Of a stretch of 64,000 nucleotides of DNA, positions 20,146 through 29,090 are shown piece after piece. The position numbers and the translations under genes are program-made. Origin of the DNA: Arthrobacter sp. ISL-28. GTDB taxonomy: Bacteria > Actinomycetota > Actinomycetes > Actinomycetales > Micrococcaceae. How positions within the stretch are numbered: position 1 is the stretch's first letter; each line of letters starts with the position of its first letter. The stretch is taken from contig NZ_JAGGPJ010000015.1 of assembly GCF_018613875.1 (NCBI RefSeq), positions 124,001 to 188,000 on the forward strand. Direction: 5' to 3'. The notes under the pieces are model-generated. The model saw nothing but the letters and a program-made list of their open reading frames with translations. It did no database searches and was not told where the DNA came from.

Positions 20146-20565
20146 CAGATTGCGAGCTGCAGCAAGCACCGAAGCAATAGTCGTTCGCTCGACTCCGTCA
20201 GCAGCGGAGTTGTCACCCGGAGCCCACACGACGACACCGATAACTTCGTCTCCGCCGGCTCCGTCAATCGGCAAAAGCCCCGCATCCTGCCGGCGCTGTC
20301 CCTCGCGACAATAAGCAGCATCGGGATGTTCAGGAAAACTTCGACAAATACTGGGCGACGATCTTGGCCAACCAGTCCCACGGGCCGGCTGCCAATCATC
20401 TCCCGAACCGCCACAGGGACGTTCCCGCCTGCTCACTCTCTTGCATGGACCGGTGACGGTCCTGATAACCGTCGGCGTCCTCGTCAGCGCGTCCGCCGCA
20501 CCCTGGTGGGGAACAATCAGCCTTGGCAACCTCCAAGAGCTTTCGCAGCTGCACCGCTCACGGCC
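20146..20565. other. Intergenic, no confident gene
   Basis: 420 bp. Two overlapping minus-strand frames share fragments such as GLVGQDRRPVFVEVFLN and DEVIGVVVWAPGDN, which could be one old frameshifted gene, but I recognise no family. Confidence 0.3.
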
Positions 20566-21180
20566 GTCACAGACTATCGCCGGCGCGCAGTTCATCTGGC
20601 TGGCTGTGCCTACCGGGGCGGTTGATCTGTGACATCAGGGAGCGGTTGACTCTGTGTGCGGCTTGGAGGTCTGACGTTAGTCCCGCAAGTTCTTGCTGCA
20701 AACGCCCTGCTTCCTGGGTCGCCTCGCTCGCTTTCCGGGAGAGGGCAATGTTCTGGTCCGTCAATTCCTGAACGCACAGGCTTTGGGTGTGCGCGTCCGT
20801 GCCGTCGATCTGGTCCCGAGAAGTTCATAGATGCGATCCTGGCTTCTTCTGATCTCATGGCGGAGCCGCTGGTTCTCCTGGCGCAGGAGGTCACGTTCAA
20901 CCCGGAGCGACGCATCAGATGAGTCTGGCCCGGATGGTAGAGGTGCCCTGCGAGAGTGCTTTGAGCTTTCCTGACAGCTGTCATCAGGGGCTCCTGCCGC
21001 ACACGCCAAGGGCTGACACGGGCGCGGCGGGCGACCTCCGCGACCGTGATGGGCGTGCGCGTGCGTTCCATTGCCGCAATAGTGGCGAGGACTGCTTGTC
21101 GTTTGGCTTGCTGTCCTTCCTCCGTTGTTGCACCATGGCCGCTGACTTCGGCTCTGAACCGGTGATCATGCGTCGTCCTC
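20566..21180 (-). pseudogene. DUF6262/TnpC-like transposition protein, frameshifted remnant
   Basis: Three successive minus-strand frames together give one DUF6262-like protein, the small partner of Tn554-type tyrosine recombinases. The N-terminal helix-turn-helix KRQAVLATIAAMERTRTPIT-VAEVARRARVS is in one frame. A coiled coil (SLRVERDLLRQENQRLRHEI) is in a second frame, after about 21000. A further coiled coil (LSRKASEATQEAGRLQQEL) is in a third, after about 20770. At least two frameshifts make it non-functional. This is the only trace of recombinase machinery in either island and does not match an integrase for the acnA site. Confidence 0.55.
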
Positions 21181-21600
21181 GTTTCGCCCGGGTCGGATCC
21201 GCAGGGTTCCGACCGGAATGAAGGGCTTTTCCATGGCCGTCGGTATGGCGGTGCGGAGCCGACGCAGCACGGCGGAGGCTTCCCCCAGGAGCCCTGTTCG
21301 CTGTCGGGCAGGCCGGCCAGCCGTGACTCCTGCTCCCGGATGAGGGTTGCGAAGGCCGCGATCTCGTTCTTCGTGTCCGTGATCAGCGACGGGCGGAGGT
21401 TTTGGGCGATCTGCCATTTCGCTGGTCGCGCGGTCTGATCCCGCGAAGGTGGAAGAGTCGCAGCAACACGCCGGTCGCCACGATGGCTACGGAACACTCG
21501 CGTGGCACCCCGCATTTGAGGGGGCTGGGCGTTCCGGCTCCAAGGCTTTTCCAAGGTCGGGTTGGAATCGTTGATAGAGGACTCTTTTTCCAAAACACGG
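21166..21600 (-). pseudogene. C-terminal fragment of a probable transposon recombinase
   Basis: Two frames join into a C terminus: LRPSLITDTKNEIAAFATLI and ESRLAGLPDSEQG, then, after a shift near 21300, GEASAVLRRLRTAI and EKPFIPVGTLRIRPGRNEDDA with a stop at 21166. It ends where the DUF6262-like gene begins, the usual tight spacing of recombinase and accessory genes in Tn554-type elements. The catalytic domain is absent, so identity rests on position and is tentative. Confidence 0.3.
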
Positions 21601-21664
21601 TCTGTTCAGGGTTGAGCATAGGCGCACGTTTATCAACGGGCCGCTGGCAGGGGTGGAAGTTGTC

Positions 21665-22105
21665 GTGACAAGCAATGGTGGCTGGCGTCTTCTTTTCGTC
21701 CTGGCCGCGGCGGCGTCTGTTGGCCTTTCGGGATGCGCGCAGGTCAAGACAGAGGCAACACCCACAGTGGCCGCGGCCACGATGGAGAAGGCCGGTCCCA
21801 ACCTCAACCGACTGACGCTGACAGATAAAGCGGTAACGAGACTGGGATTGACTACGGCGAAGGTCACCCAGGGCACAGGAAGGTCCTTGGAAATCCCTTA
21901 CGGGGCATTGGTCTATGAAGCCTCGGGCAAGACCTGGGTCTACACCAACCCGGAGCCCCGGACGTACATCCGGGCTGCCGTAACAGTGGATCGGATCACG
22001 GCCAACGTAGTTCATCTCCGGTCCGGCCCTCCGGCAGGCACCGATGTTGTCACAGTAGGTGCCGCGGAACTGTTCGGGGCAGAGTTCGGTACCAAGGGCC
22101 ACTGA
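21665..22105 (+). CDS. Lipoprotein resembling an RND/MFP efflux adaptor C-terminal domain
   Basis: About 146-aa predicted lipoprotein. It has a basic start, a hydrophobic stretch (LLFVLAAAASVGL), the lipobox LSGC with the lipidated cysteine at residue 24 from GTG 21665, then a domain (IPYGALVYEASGKTWVYTNPEPRTY and TDVVTVGAAELFGAEFG) like the beta-barrel end of HlyD/CusB membrane-fusion proteins. Related short proteins usually lie beside an RND permease; none is here, so this may be an orphan left by deletion. An in-frame start at 21653 also exists. Confidence 0.6.
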   Translation: MTSNGGWRLLFVLAAAASVGLSGCAQVKTEATPTVAAATMEKAGPNLNRLTLTDKAVTRLGLTTAKVTQGTGRSLEIPYGALVYEASGKTWVYTNPEPRTYIRAAVTVDRITANVVHLRSGPPAGTDVVTVGAAELFGAEFGTKGH

Positions 22106-22351
22106 CATGCGCTGAGTCTCATGTTCAGACTGAAGCCTCCACTCTTGCCGCGTGCCTGTTCCGTGTCCTTCGGCAGGCGTCGCAGGGCTCCGGATGCCCT
22201 GAACCTGTTGTGTTTACGACGTTTTTGTGGCTATAGGCGTCAAATCAGTGTACGTATCTGTGGTCAGGTTCTTGGAGATTTCTTGGCAGCCGCCTTTCAC
22301 GCTTGGATCAGGCAGGCATGATCGCTGCCGCGGCAACAGAAGGGCTGGCCA

Positions 22352-23104
22352 GTGGGCAGGGCGGAAACGGTTAGTGAGAGCATGGCGGCGCGCACGCGGT
22401 TGGCGAGGTTGCCCGCACTGCGCCACTGGGTCGCGCTGCCGCTGGTCTTCGCCGTGCTGATTGTGGCCGCGGGGCTGACCATGCGATCCGTCCCCGCTTT
22501 CACCGACGCTGACTTCTCGGTCGACGCCGCGTTGAGCCACGGCCATATGCCGCCGCTGACCGTGATCGCCCTCTCTATAAACGTGGTGTTCAGTCCTGCG
22601 GCCGGCGTGGTGATGATCGCAGGGATCTGCCTGTTCCTGCTGTTGGTGCGCCGGAGCCCTGTGAACGCCGTCGCTACGGGGCTGGTGGCCGCCGGCTCGT
22701 GGGTCAGCAGCGAGTTGTTCAAGCTGGTAGTCGCACGGAACCGGCCAGTCTCCACCGCGGTCTTTGACTCCCTCACACCGGAACCCGGCACCGACAGCTT
22801 CCCGAGCGGGCATACCGCCCTCGCCGTGGCTCTCGTCATCGCCCTGTTCCTGCTGGCTCGCGGCACCCGCTGGCAGTGGCCCGTCCTGGTCTTGGGAGCG
22901 GCGGTGGCCGTTACGGTTGCCCTGTCCCGCGTCTACCTTGGCGTCCACTACCCCACGGACGTGGCGGCGTCGTTCCTTACCTCCCTGACCGGGGCCTCCT
23001 TCATCACGGGCCTGTGGAACAAATACGGGCTGGCGGTGCTGGCACGTCTGCCGTTCCTGGCCAGGCTGGGACCGGTTCCGGCCCCGCGACCAACGGCCTA
23101 CTAA
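22352..23104 (+). CDS. PAP2-family membrane phosphatase
   Basis: 250-aa integral membrane phosphatase of the type-2 phosphatidic acid phosphatase family, acting on lipid or undecaprenyl phosphates at the outer membrane face. The three-part active site is complete: KLVVARNRP, PSGHTA and SRVYLGVHYPTD, embedded in about six hydrophobic helices. Start GTG 22352 or ATG 22382; neither has a strong ribosome site. In related genomes PAP2 genes are often next to a two-component system, and a decayed one follows here (23149-23545). Confidence 0.88.
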   Translation: MGRAETVSESMAARTRLARLPALRHWVALPLVFAVLIVAAGLTMRSVPAFTDADFSVDAALSHGHMPPLTVIALSINVVFSPAAGVVMIAGICLFLLLVRRSPVNAVATGLVAAGSWVSSELFKLVVARNRPVSTAVFDSLTPEPGTDSFPSGHTALAVALVIALFLLARGTRWQWPVLVLGAAVAVTVALSRVYLGVHYPTDVAASFLTSLTGASFITGLWNKYGLAVLARLPFLARLGPVPAPRPTAY

Positions 23105-23148
23105 CCGCACCTTTAGGAACAGCGCCGCCTCAGCCGTGTTGGGACACA

Positions 23149-23367
23149 ATGGCAGTGAGCGAACCGGAAGAAGCGCGTGTTGCTGGTGTCTTTTCCCGGG
23201 CCGGGCTCCTTGGCAAGGTCTTCTCGGCGGCGGATCAACCGGGTGCGGTCGACATTTACGTGCACTACATCCGCCGGAGGGCGGGCCGTGGCATTATCCG
23301 AACCGTGCATGGCGCGGGATACCAGTTGGAAGATCTGTTGTGGATCCGTCCGACGCCGACCGGCTGA
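23149..23367 (+). pseudogene. Response-regulator C-terminal fragment (OmpR/PhoB type)
   Basis: Only the end of a winged-helix output domain remains: FSRAGLLGKVFSAADQPGAV, IYVHYIRRRAG and IIRTVHGAGYQLED, which match the recognition helix and wing of OmpR-family regulators. The receiver domain with its phosphorylated Asp is missing, so the fragment cannot act as a normal regulator. Confidence 0.65.
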
Positions 23368-23545
23368 GTCTGCGGATCGCCGCCCGCAAGGTGAGGGCCC
23401 AGATTGCCCTCGTATGCGCGGCGGGGTCGCCGTCGTGATCCTGGCGCTCGTGCTGTTTGCGCTCTACCGCTCCCAGCCGGCCGAATTCGTGCTGCACCCG
23501 GCCGGCCAGGGCATCCGCACACGGAATCGACTCCACAGCTCATGA
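23341..23545 (+). pseudogene. Sensor histidine kinase N-terminal fragment, frameshifted
   Basis: Sequence overlapping the end of the regulator fragment reads DADRLSLRIAARKVRAQIAL in one frame and continues, after a shift near 23410, as VAVVILALVLFALYRSQPAEF in another: the cytoplasmic start and first membrane helix of a sensor kinase. The sequence then ends with no dimerisation or ATPase domain. Together with the upstream piece this is a two-component system reduced by deletion. Confidence 0.45.
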
Positions 23546-23641
23546 GTGGCGGATACCTGTCCTTGTGCGTGCCCGGCTACTCATCTGCGCAGGTGACACC
23601 TCCCGCAGCTCAGCCGTACGCCGTCTACGCTGTTTCCGGAC

Positions 23642-23909
23642 ATGAACACCAATACGGCCAGCAAGTCTCCAACGTCGCCGGGTGTCTATACGCTGGGGCT
23701 GGTCGCCTGCGCCTCGCAGAAGCTGCATCACCCGGCGCCGGCCCAGGAACTCTACGTCTCCCAGCTGTCATAAGGCTTCGGCGTATGCGGGGCTGACGTG
23801 CGACCGGTGGTATGTCCTGTCCGCCAAACACGGGTTTGAGATCCCTATGAGAGGGCTCGGCATCGGACAGCAACTAGGCTGGCTCACCAGGGAACTGGCA
23901 TCGGCATGA
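23642..23909 (+). pseudogene. DUF6884-like protein, frameshifted fragment
   Basis: Starting at ATG 23642 the frame reads YTLGLVACASQKLHHPAPAQ and ELYVSQLS then stops; the adjoining frame continues with ASAYAGLTCDRWYVLSAKHG. Together these match the start of DUF6884 proteins (a VxCxxxKLxxPAPAxxLY motif, then YILSAKHG). A frameshift near 23765 and loss of the C terminus make it non-functional. Confidence 0.45.
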
Positions 23910-23980
23910 CGATCGATCGGGTTGATTCCATGGGGCAACCGACCGCGTGCGGGGACCGCTCTGGCACGAAGAGGGTCGGT

Positions 23981-24676
23981 CTATGGCGTGAGGGGACCGC
24001 GCATGACCCGCTGGGCAAGGTCGATGTCGCCGTGAACGAGGGCGGTGTCTGAAAGCTTGGAGCGTCCCCAGAGGCCAAGGTACATGTCGTGTGGTGATGC
24101 GGTGACTGATGCCGCGATGTCCCCGTTGCCGAAAGTCCAGGTCTTGCCGTCGGGCAGGCTGAAGGTCACCGCCTTTCCTGGGTCGGTCACTCGTCGCAGC
24201 CGGAGCTGCCGTGGGGCGAACATTGCCAGGGCCTCGTCGATGCCATCGAGCAGGAAATCTTCGGTGAACACGGGATCCGCCAGGCCGGATGCCTGGTGAG
24301 CGTCGACGAGGTGGATGGCGTGTTCGTGTGCCTGGCGGCGAAGCCAGAAACCGGCCGTGTGCGGGGGAGGGCCGAAGGTCCAGCACGGCGCCGCGGGGTT
24401 CAGGGCGGTCATCGTGGCCAGGAACGCAGTCGTCCCTTCGAGGAACCAGGTTGCTGCCCCGTTCGAGGGCGGGGCCGGTTCCTGGACGTACTTGCCGGCG
24501 CGAACCACGGCGGCAGCCCATCGCTCTATCGAACCGAGATGCCCGAAAAGATCACCAAGGGCCCATCCCGGACAGGCCGGAACGGGACGACCCAAGACAT
24601 TCTCCGACTGGCACGCCAGCTTGCCGAGGGTGCCGAGGGCAAGAGAGAGTTCGGCAAGGTGGCGTTCGGGCAACAT
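23981..24676 (-). CDS. Maleylpyruvate isomerase family mycothiol-dependent enzyme
   Basis: About 231-aa protein of the DinB-like/maleylpyruvate-isomerase N-terminal family (TIGR03083 type), actinobacterial enzymes using mycothiol as thiol cofactor. Typical features: VPACPGWALGDLFGHLGSIERWA near the N terminus, with the metal-binding H of HLG, and RRQAHEHAIHLVDAHQASG in the middle, giving the other metal histidines. A C-terminal domain starts near LRLRRVTDPGK. ATG 24676 (LPERHLAEL) is preferred over the in-frame 24736, which adds an unrelated leader. Substrate unknown. Confidence 0.75.
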   Translation of the reverse strand: MLPERHLAELSLALGTLGKLACQSENVLGRPVPACPGWALGDLFGHLGSIERWAAAVVRAGKYVQEPAPPSNGAATWFLEGTTAFLATMTALNPAAPCWTFGPPPHTAGFWLRRQAHEHAIHLVDAHQASGLADPVFTEDFLLDGIDEALAMFAPRQLRLRRVTDPGKAVTFSLPDGKTWTFGNGDIAASVTASPHDMYLGLWGRSKLSDTALVHGDIDLAQRVMRGPLTP

Positions 24677-24928
24677 AGGTCGAGCATACAGACAGGCTCT
24701 GCTTGAATCCGGACAGGCCGTGGAGCGGGTCATCATCGCTCAGGAAGATGACCTGCGGATCGTTCGGGCCCTGTCCATGGCCCGGAACATCCGGTTCATG
24801 AAGTACCGCGTTGAATTCCATTTGGAGTCAGTCCCAGGCCTGTGACGTGAAGAGCCGGCGGGCCGGTGGCCGCGTAATGTTCAGTAGCGAGGCGACTTCT
24901 CCTTGGAGGCAGCATTGGGACCAGCGGT

Positions 24929-25800
24929 CTAGCCATGGCCCAGCCGGAACTCGGTCCAGAGGGGGTAGTGGTCGGATATCCGCCAGGAGACTTCATTCTT
25001 CGTCAGCCCGGTCAACACGTGGGGATAAAGTCGAAGGAGCCGGCCCGCTGGTTGTAGGCGATGCCGTGTAGGAGCGGGGTGCCGTCGGGTTCGGAGAACC
25101 AGGCGATCTGGTCGTAGAAGTGGCTGGCGCCGCTGTCGTCGAAGATGGTCCGTGGCACAGTGTTCAGTTCCGTTGGTGGCCACAGGCCGTGGCGACGAAG
25201 GCCTCGTACAGGGGATCTCCGATCCGGTCCAGGTTGAAGTCACCCAGGACCATTAAGTTGTGGTTCCAGTCGTTGGGACGATCCGCCCACGCCCGCATCC
25301 ATTGGGCGAAGGCGGTCACTTCCGGCAGCCGCTCGACCGCATTCTTGCCCCACAGCACGTGCACCGAGGCGAGGGTGAATTCCGTGCCGGCCCGGCTGAA
25401 GCCGGCGAAGTACGGGGTGCGGGCGAACTGCCGGGCCGGATCGTTCCCGATGGGCGGAAGCACGATTTCGCCGACCAGGCCGGAGGGCTGGACCCGGCCG
25501 CTGTCGTAGAGGAAGGCAAGGCGTTCCCCAATGCCGGCAGAGCTCTCGGCGACGTCGGAGGCGATGACCCGCCAGTTCGGGCCGAGACGCTCGAGCAGGA
25601 AGCGGAGGGCTTTGGTGCTGCGGCGTGCCTCCTGCAGGGCGATGACGTCGAAGCGGGAGATGACCTCGGCGATTCACGCCACGGCGTGCCAGTCGCGTTT
25701 GGGCAAGTCACTCGGCCCGGCCGCCCACTTTGCGGTGACATCGCCGAAAGCCCGGAGGTTCCAAGTTGCGACCAGACACATGCCAGGCGCGGGGCGACAG
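24929..25800 (-). pseudogene. Endonuclease/exonuclease/phosphatase (EEP) family protein, broken
   Basis: Pieces of one EEP-superfamily protein in sequence: EVISRFDVIALQEARRSTKA, RLAFLYDSGRVQPSGLVGEI, FTLASVHVLWG, LMVLGDFNLDRIGDPLYEAF, then, after a one-base loss near 25190, TIFDDSGASHFYDQIAWF and finally SWRISDHYPLWTEFRLGHG. The catalytic motifs LQE, GDFN and SDHYP are all readable. An in-frame TGA near 25673, just before the AEVISRFD stretch, and the frameshift near 25190 inactivate it. Minus strand, like its neighbours. Confidence 0.75.
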
Positions 25801-25909
25801 ACCGTCAGGATGGCTGGTGACGATCTGCTCGACGCGGTCGCGGCCGGAGGCGAGTAGCCCGGCGCATCGTGGGAATGGCTGCTCGGCCGAGCCGACGCGG
25901 CGGGAGGCG

Positions 25910-26479
25910 CTACGCCACACGGTAGTGCATGTGCGTGACGCCGGGTGCGTCGATTACACGCGTCAGCTCCAGTTCGGCGCGTTCTGCGCCGAACAGTCGC
26001 CGTCCCCCACCGAGCAGCACCGGGATCAGATGGATCTCCAGCTCATCGAGCAGGCCCTCGCGGAGAAGGGACTGGGCGAGTCCGGCCCCGTGCACCATCA
26101 CGTCCCGGTTGCCGGCGGCTGCCTTGGCCTCGCGGATCGCCGTGGCCGGTTCGTGCACGTAGTGGACCCAGCCGCTCTGCGGCTCGGGCAAGGGGCCACG
26201 GGTGGGCACGAAGATGGGCACGCCGTGGTGGTCGCCGCCCCAGTGGCCGGCGTAGTCAAAGGTCTTGCGGCCGACGACGACCGCGCCGGTCGCCATTGCC
26301 TCGGCGAGGACCTGCCCGCTGATCCCCGGCGGGTCGAAGTGGGGGTAGTCGGAGACGGGCTCGCCCAGCCACTCGTGAAGTCGGAGACCGCCGGTTCCGA
26401 GCCCGTTGTCCGGGCCGTCGTCGGGACCTGCGATGTAGCCGTCGAGGGACATCGACATGTACAGGATGGCCTTGCTCAT
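25910..26479 (-). CDS. Dihydrofolate reductase family protein (RibD C-terminal-like), 1
   Basis: 189-aa protein with the DHFR/RibD-C fold, an NADPH-dependent reductase of unknown substrate. It shows the family start MSMSLDGYIAGPDD, GRKTFDYAGHW, VMVHGAGLAQSLLREGLLDE and IHLIPVLLGGGRRLF. ATG 26479 follows GAGGAG. It is the last of three such genes in one operon (gaps 24 and 16 bp). The three differ strongly in sequence, so they are old paralogues or were collected separately. Close relatives are often annotated as deaminases/reductases without evidence. Confidence 0.85.
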   Translation of the reverse strand: MSKAILYMSMSLDGYIAGPDDGPDNGLGTGGLRLHEWLGEPVSDYPHFDPPGISGQVLAEAMATGAVVVGRKTFDYAGHWGGDHHGVPIFVPTRGPLPEPQSGWVHYVHEPATAIREAKAAAGNRDVMVHGAGLAQSLLREGLLDELEIHLIPVLLGGGRRLFGAERAELELTRVIDAPGVTHMHYRVA

Positions 26480-26503
26480 GGTGATTCTCCTCGCGGTGTT
26501 CTG

Positions 26504-27088
26504 TCAGTGATGCCGAGTGGGAAGGTAGAGGAGTTCCTGGGTGCGGCCGTCGAGCGTGCGACTCTCGATCAGCTCCAGGTCGAAGTCGGCGGCACCGGCG
26601 AAGATCGGTGCGTCTCCGGTCTGGCCGCTGATCACCGGGAAGATGGTCACCTGGAGCCGGTCGACGAGGCCGGCGGCCATGAGGGTCCGGTTCAGCGAGA
26701 GGCTGCCGTGCGAGCGAAGCGGGAGCTCGGATTCATCTTTGAGCCGTGCGACGATATCGGCGGCGTCGCCGCGTGCCAGAGTCGCATCGGGCCAGTCGAG
26801 AGGCTCTTCCAGTGTGGACGAGAGCACGGTCGTGGGCTGGTGCTTCATTCTGGTGTTCACGGGGTCGATGGCCTCTGAATCCCGGGTGAGCGTTCCGAGG
26901 AACCGCTGGAACATCCGGAAGGTGTTCGCTCCGAGGACCAGCCGCAGTTCCTCGCCGTACTGCGCGGCGCGGCGATCCAGGAACTCGGGACCTTGTTTGC
27001 CCCAGTAACCACCCCAGTCGCCGTGGGCGTTGTAGGAGCCGAAGCCGTCGAGCGTGGTGAACACGTCCCAGGTGTAGGTGGCAGTCAT
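26504..27088 (-). CDS. Dihydrofolate reductase family protein (RibD C-terminal-like), 2
   Basis: 194-aa member of the DHFR/RibD-C fold. TWDVFTTLDGFGSYNAHGDW is the start motif; LVLGANTFRMFQRFLG takes the place of the usual GRxTxE helix; LRSHGSLSLNRTLMAAGLVD and LQVTIFPVISGQTG form the NADPH-binding half. It lies between two paralogues in the operon and has its own AGGAGACC ribosome site. Substrate unknown. Confidence 0.82.
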   Translation of the reverse strand: MTATYTWDVFTTLDGFGSYNAHGDWGGYWGKQGPEFLDRRAAQYGEELRLVLGANTFRMFQRFLGTLTRDSEAIDPVNTRMKHQPTTVLSSTLEEPLDWPDATLARGDAADIVARLKDESELPLRSHGSLSLNRTLMAAGLVDRLQVTIFPVISGQTGDAPIFAGAADFDLELIESRTLDGRTQELLYLPTRHH

Positions 27089-27104
27089 GATGGTCTCCTG
27101 ATTC

Positions 27105-27731
27105 TCACTTGGTGGGGTCGGAGGCGTACCGGGGGAGTCCGGCGGGCCGGTACGTCTGCAGGATGATTCCCTTCGGGAAGGCCCGCGTCGCTACCAGTTC
27201 GAGCGCCAGATCGGGGCCGTGTTCGGGGAACAGCCGCGCGCCCTGGCCGACGATCACGGGGCAGACGAGCAGGGTGAGCTCGTCGACGAGGTCGTTTGCC
27301 AGCAGCCAGCGGGCGAGTGCGCCGCTGCCGTGCACCTGCAGTTCGCCGCCGGGCGGGGTCTTGAGCTCGCGGATCGCGCTGGCGAGGTCCCTGGAGAGCA
27401 CGGTCGTGTTCGCCCAGGCCGGGTCGGTGAGGGTGGTGGATGCAACGTACTTGGGCCTGGTGTTCAAGGCCGTGGAGATCGGGTTGTCGCCCTGGTCGGA
27501 GCCCCAGGTGCCGGTTCCCCAGGACCAGGCGAACATCTCGTACGTGCGTCGGCCGAACAGGAACGCGTCGGCGCGCTGGTAGTAGTCGCCGACGTAGGCC
27601 AGCGACTCGTCGTCGAACAGCGGCCTGGCCCAGCCGCCTCTCTCCATGCCCGGGTCGAAGTCGGGATGACGTCCGCCGTTGGACTGGTAGACGCCGTCGA
27701 CGGACACCTGGATGTTGACCTTCAGCTCCAT
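27105..27731 (-). CDS. Dihydrofolate reductase family protein (RibD C-terminal-like), 3
   Basis: 208-aa DHFR/RibD-C-like reductase. It starts at ATG 27731 (ELKVNIQVSVDGVYQSNGG) after GAGGAA; an ATG seven codons upstream is less likely. FLFGRRTYEMFAWSWG is the nucleotide-helix motif, then ELQVHGSGALARWLLANDLV and LLVCPVIVGQGARLF. It is first in the three-gene DHFR-like operon, so the promoter should lie just above 27731, where I see no clear -10/-35 pair. Confidence 0.85.
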   Translation of the reverse strand: MELKVNIQVSVDGVYQSNGGRHPDFDPGMERGGWARPLFDDESLAYVGDYYQRADAFLFGRRTYEMFAWSWGTGTWGSDQGDNPISTALNTRPKYVASTTLTDPAWANTTVLSRDLASAIRELKTPPGGELQVHGSGALARWLLANDLVDELTLLVCPVIVGQGARLFPEHGPDLALELVATRAFPKGIILQTYRPAGLPRYASDPTK

Positions 27732-28662
27732 GGCAGTTGTTCCTCGTCTCATGGTGGCGGTCGCGTTGGGATGCGCGCCGGCTGACTGCTCGATGTGTAC
27801 CTTAAGAAGTGAAGCACGCTTGACCTTAACTGAGTATGCAAGGAACTGCGGCTGACTTGCCGCAAGTAGGCGCTCGTCCTCGAGCCCTCCCTGACCTGAT
27901 GTGCACCCCTGAGCTAAGAGTTGGTGCGGACTCTGGCTGTCCTCAGGCCGTGCCTATGCATCGCGGGGGAGAGGCGCCCTTGATTCCCGGGGAGTTCTGA
28001 AGGAATCATGGCGCTGGTCGCTGGAGGAGCAGGCTACGCCCTGTCGTGGACTCCAATGATGGGATCAAACATCAGAGACTGCGTGTTGCGCCCGATCCTT
28101 CCCTCTCTGGGACGCCCATTATCCTGTCCCACCGCACTGGCGTCCTCTCTCCAGCCACGGAGGCCTTCCTGGAAATCGTGACGCCGGGAAATGACGGTAA
28201 ACGAACCAGCAGCCCCGTCTGTTGTTGAGAATTGCAGCCGAACCCGTGACACCGGCCTGAGACAGGCTGCCAAGTTCAATTTGAGCCCCATAGGAGCATC
28301 ATCGTGGACACAACAGGTGCGAGCCCTGCGAGCATGCCCTTCGTCTAGCTTGGGACTACAGCCAAACGTTCGAAAGTGACAAACTTCCAGGCCTGCACCC
28401 GCACGGGCCAACCTTGGACGGATGACCCGGCGGCGGTCAGAGCCGTAGCGGCCACACTCCGTGAATTCCCGGACACAGACAGCCGGCGGACGACACAGCG
28501 GCCCGCGTAGCTGAGGCAGCGGACGGTTGAAGATTGCGCCACCTGGCCGCCGTCGTGGCGTGGCTAGCTGCTCGCCCTCAGTAAACATCCGGTTGCGAAG
28601 CAAGGCCGTCGGCAAAGGGACGTTACCGATTCGGCTCGATCCACACCCCATAGGATGGTCCA
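27732..28662. other. Long non-coding or decayed stretch
   Basis: About 930 bp without a convincing gene. The longest open frame (minus strand, 28034-28699) has Arg/Pro-rich content with no family signature. Given the broken genes nearby this is probably decayed DNA. Confidence 0.5.
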
Positions 28663-28914
28663 GTGACAGATCAACCCTTATAGCGCCGCTTCCTGACACT
28701 CGAGCAGGCAGCCGAAGAGCTCAACGTGAAGTCGAGCCTTATCCGGGGGCTGATCAGCAGTGGAGAGCTGCGCGCCATCCAGGTTGGTGGCCGCGGCCTG
28801 TGGCGCATCGGCCTCCAGGATCTGGAAGATTACATCGCCGCAGCGTACCGGCGCACAGCTGCCCACATCGCTTCCGGCGAGCTCCTGGACGGCGGGGAAC
28901 AGGACAGCCAGTAG
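28663..28914 (+). pseudogene. Excisionase-like helix-turn-helix protein with an in-frame TAG
   Basis: Small MerR/Xis-type DNA-binding protein. Reading from GTG 28663 gives VTDQPL, then TAG (28681), then RRFLTLEQAAEELNVKSSLI, RGLISSGELRAIQVGGRG, LWRIGLQDLEDYIAAAYRRT and an acidic tail. The part after the stop is a complete winged helix-turn-helix, like the small HTH proteins common in Arthrobacter chromosomes. Only the seventh codon is wrong, so it may be a recent nonsense change, or translation may begin at CTG 28693 or GTG 28726, the latter losing the first helix. Confidence 0.65.
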
Positions 28915-29090
28915 CCATTCGCTGGTGCGGCCTGGCGATCAGGGTGACGATTTGGGGTGCGTTCAGGTCCGGACTGGTGACGTTTCAGGAGATAGTCATA
29001 CTCGCAGTCTGTTCCTTCCGAGTTGCAGACAGTCGTGACGCAATCCTTTCACTACTCCAGGGCCGTCCCGTCCGATAGCCGGTCCGTTAG

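Noticed and set aside
20635..20641. A fourth ECF41-type promoter suggested by TGTGACA near 20630
   Set aside because: The TGTCACA box on the minus strand is followed 16 bp later by AGGC, not GGTC or CGTC, and it lies inside the decayed DUF6262 gene.
28034..28699. 221-codon minus-strand open frame
   Set aside because: Arg/Pro-rich, no ribosome site, no domain pattern; covers part of the HTH gene in antisense.
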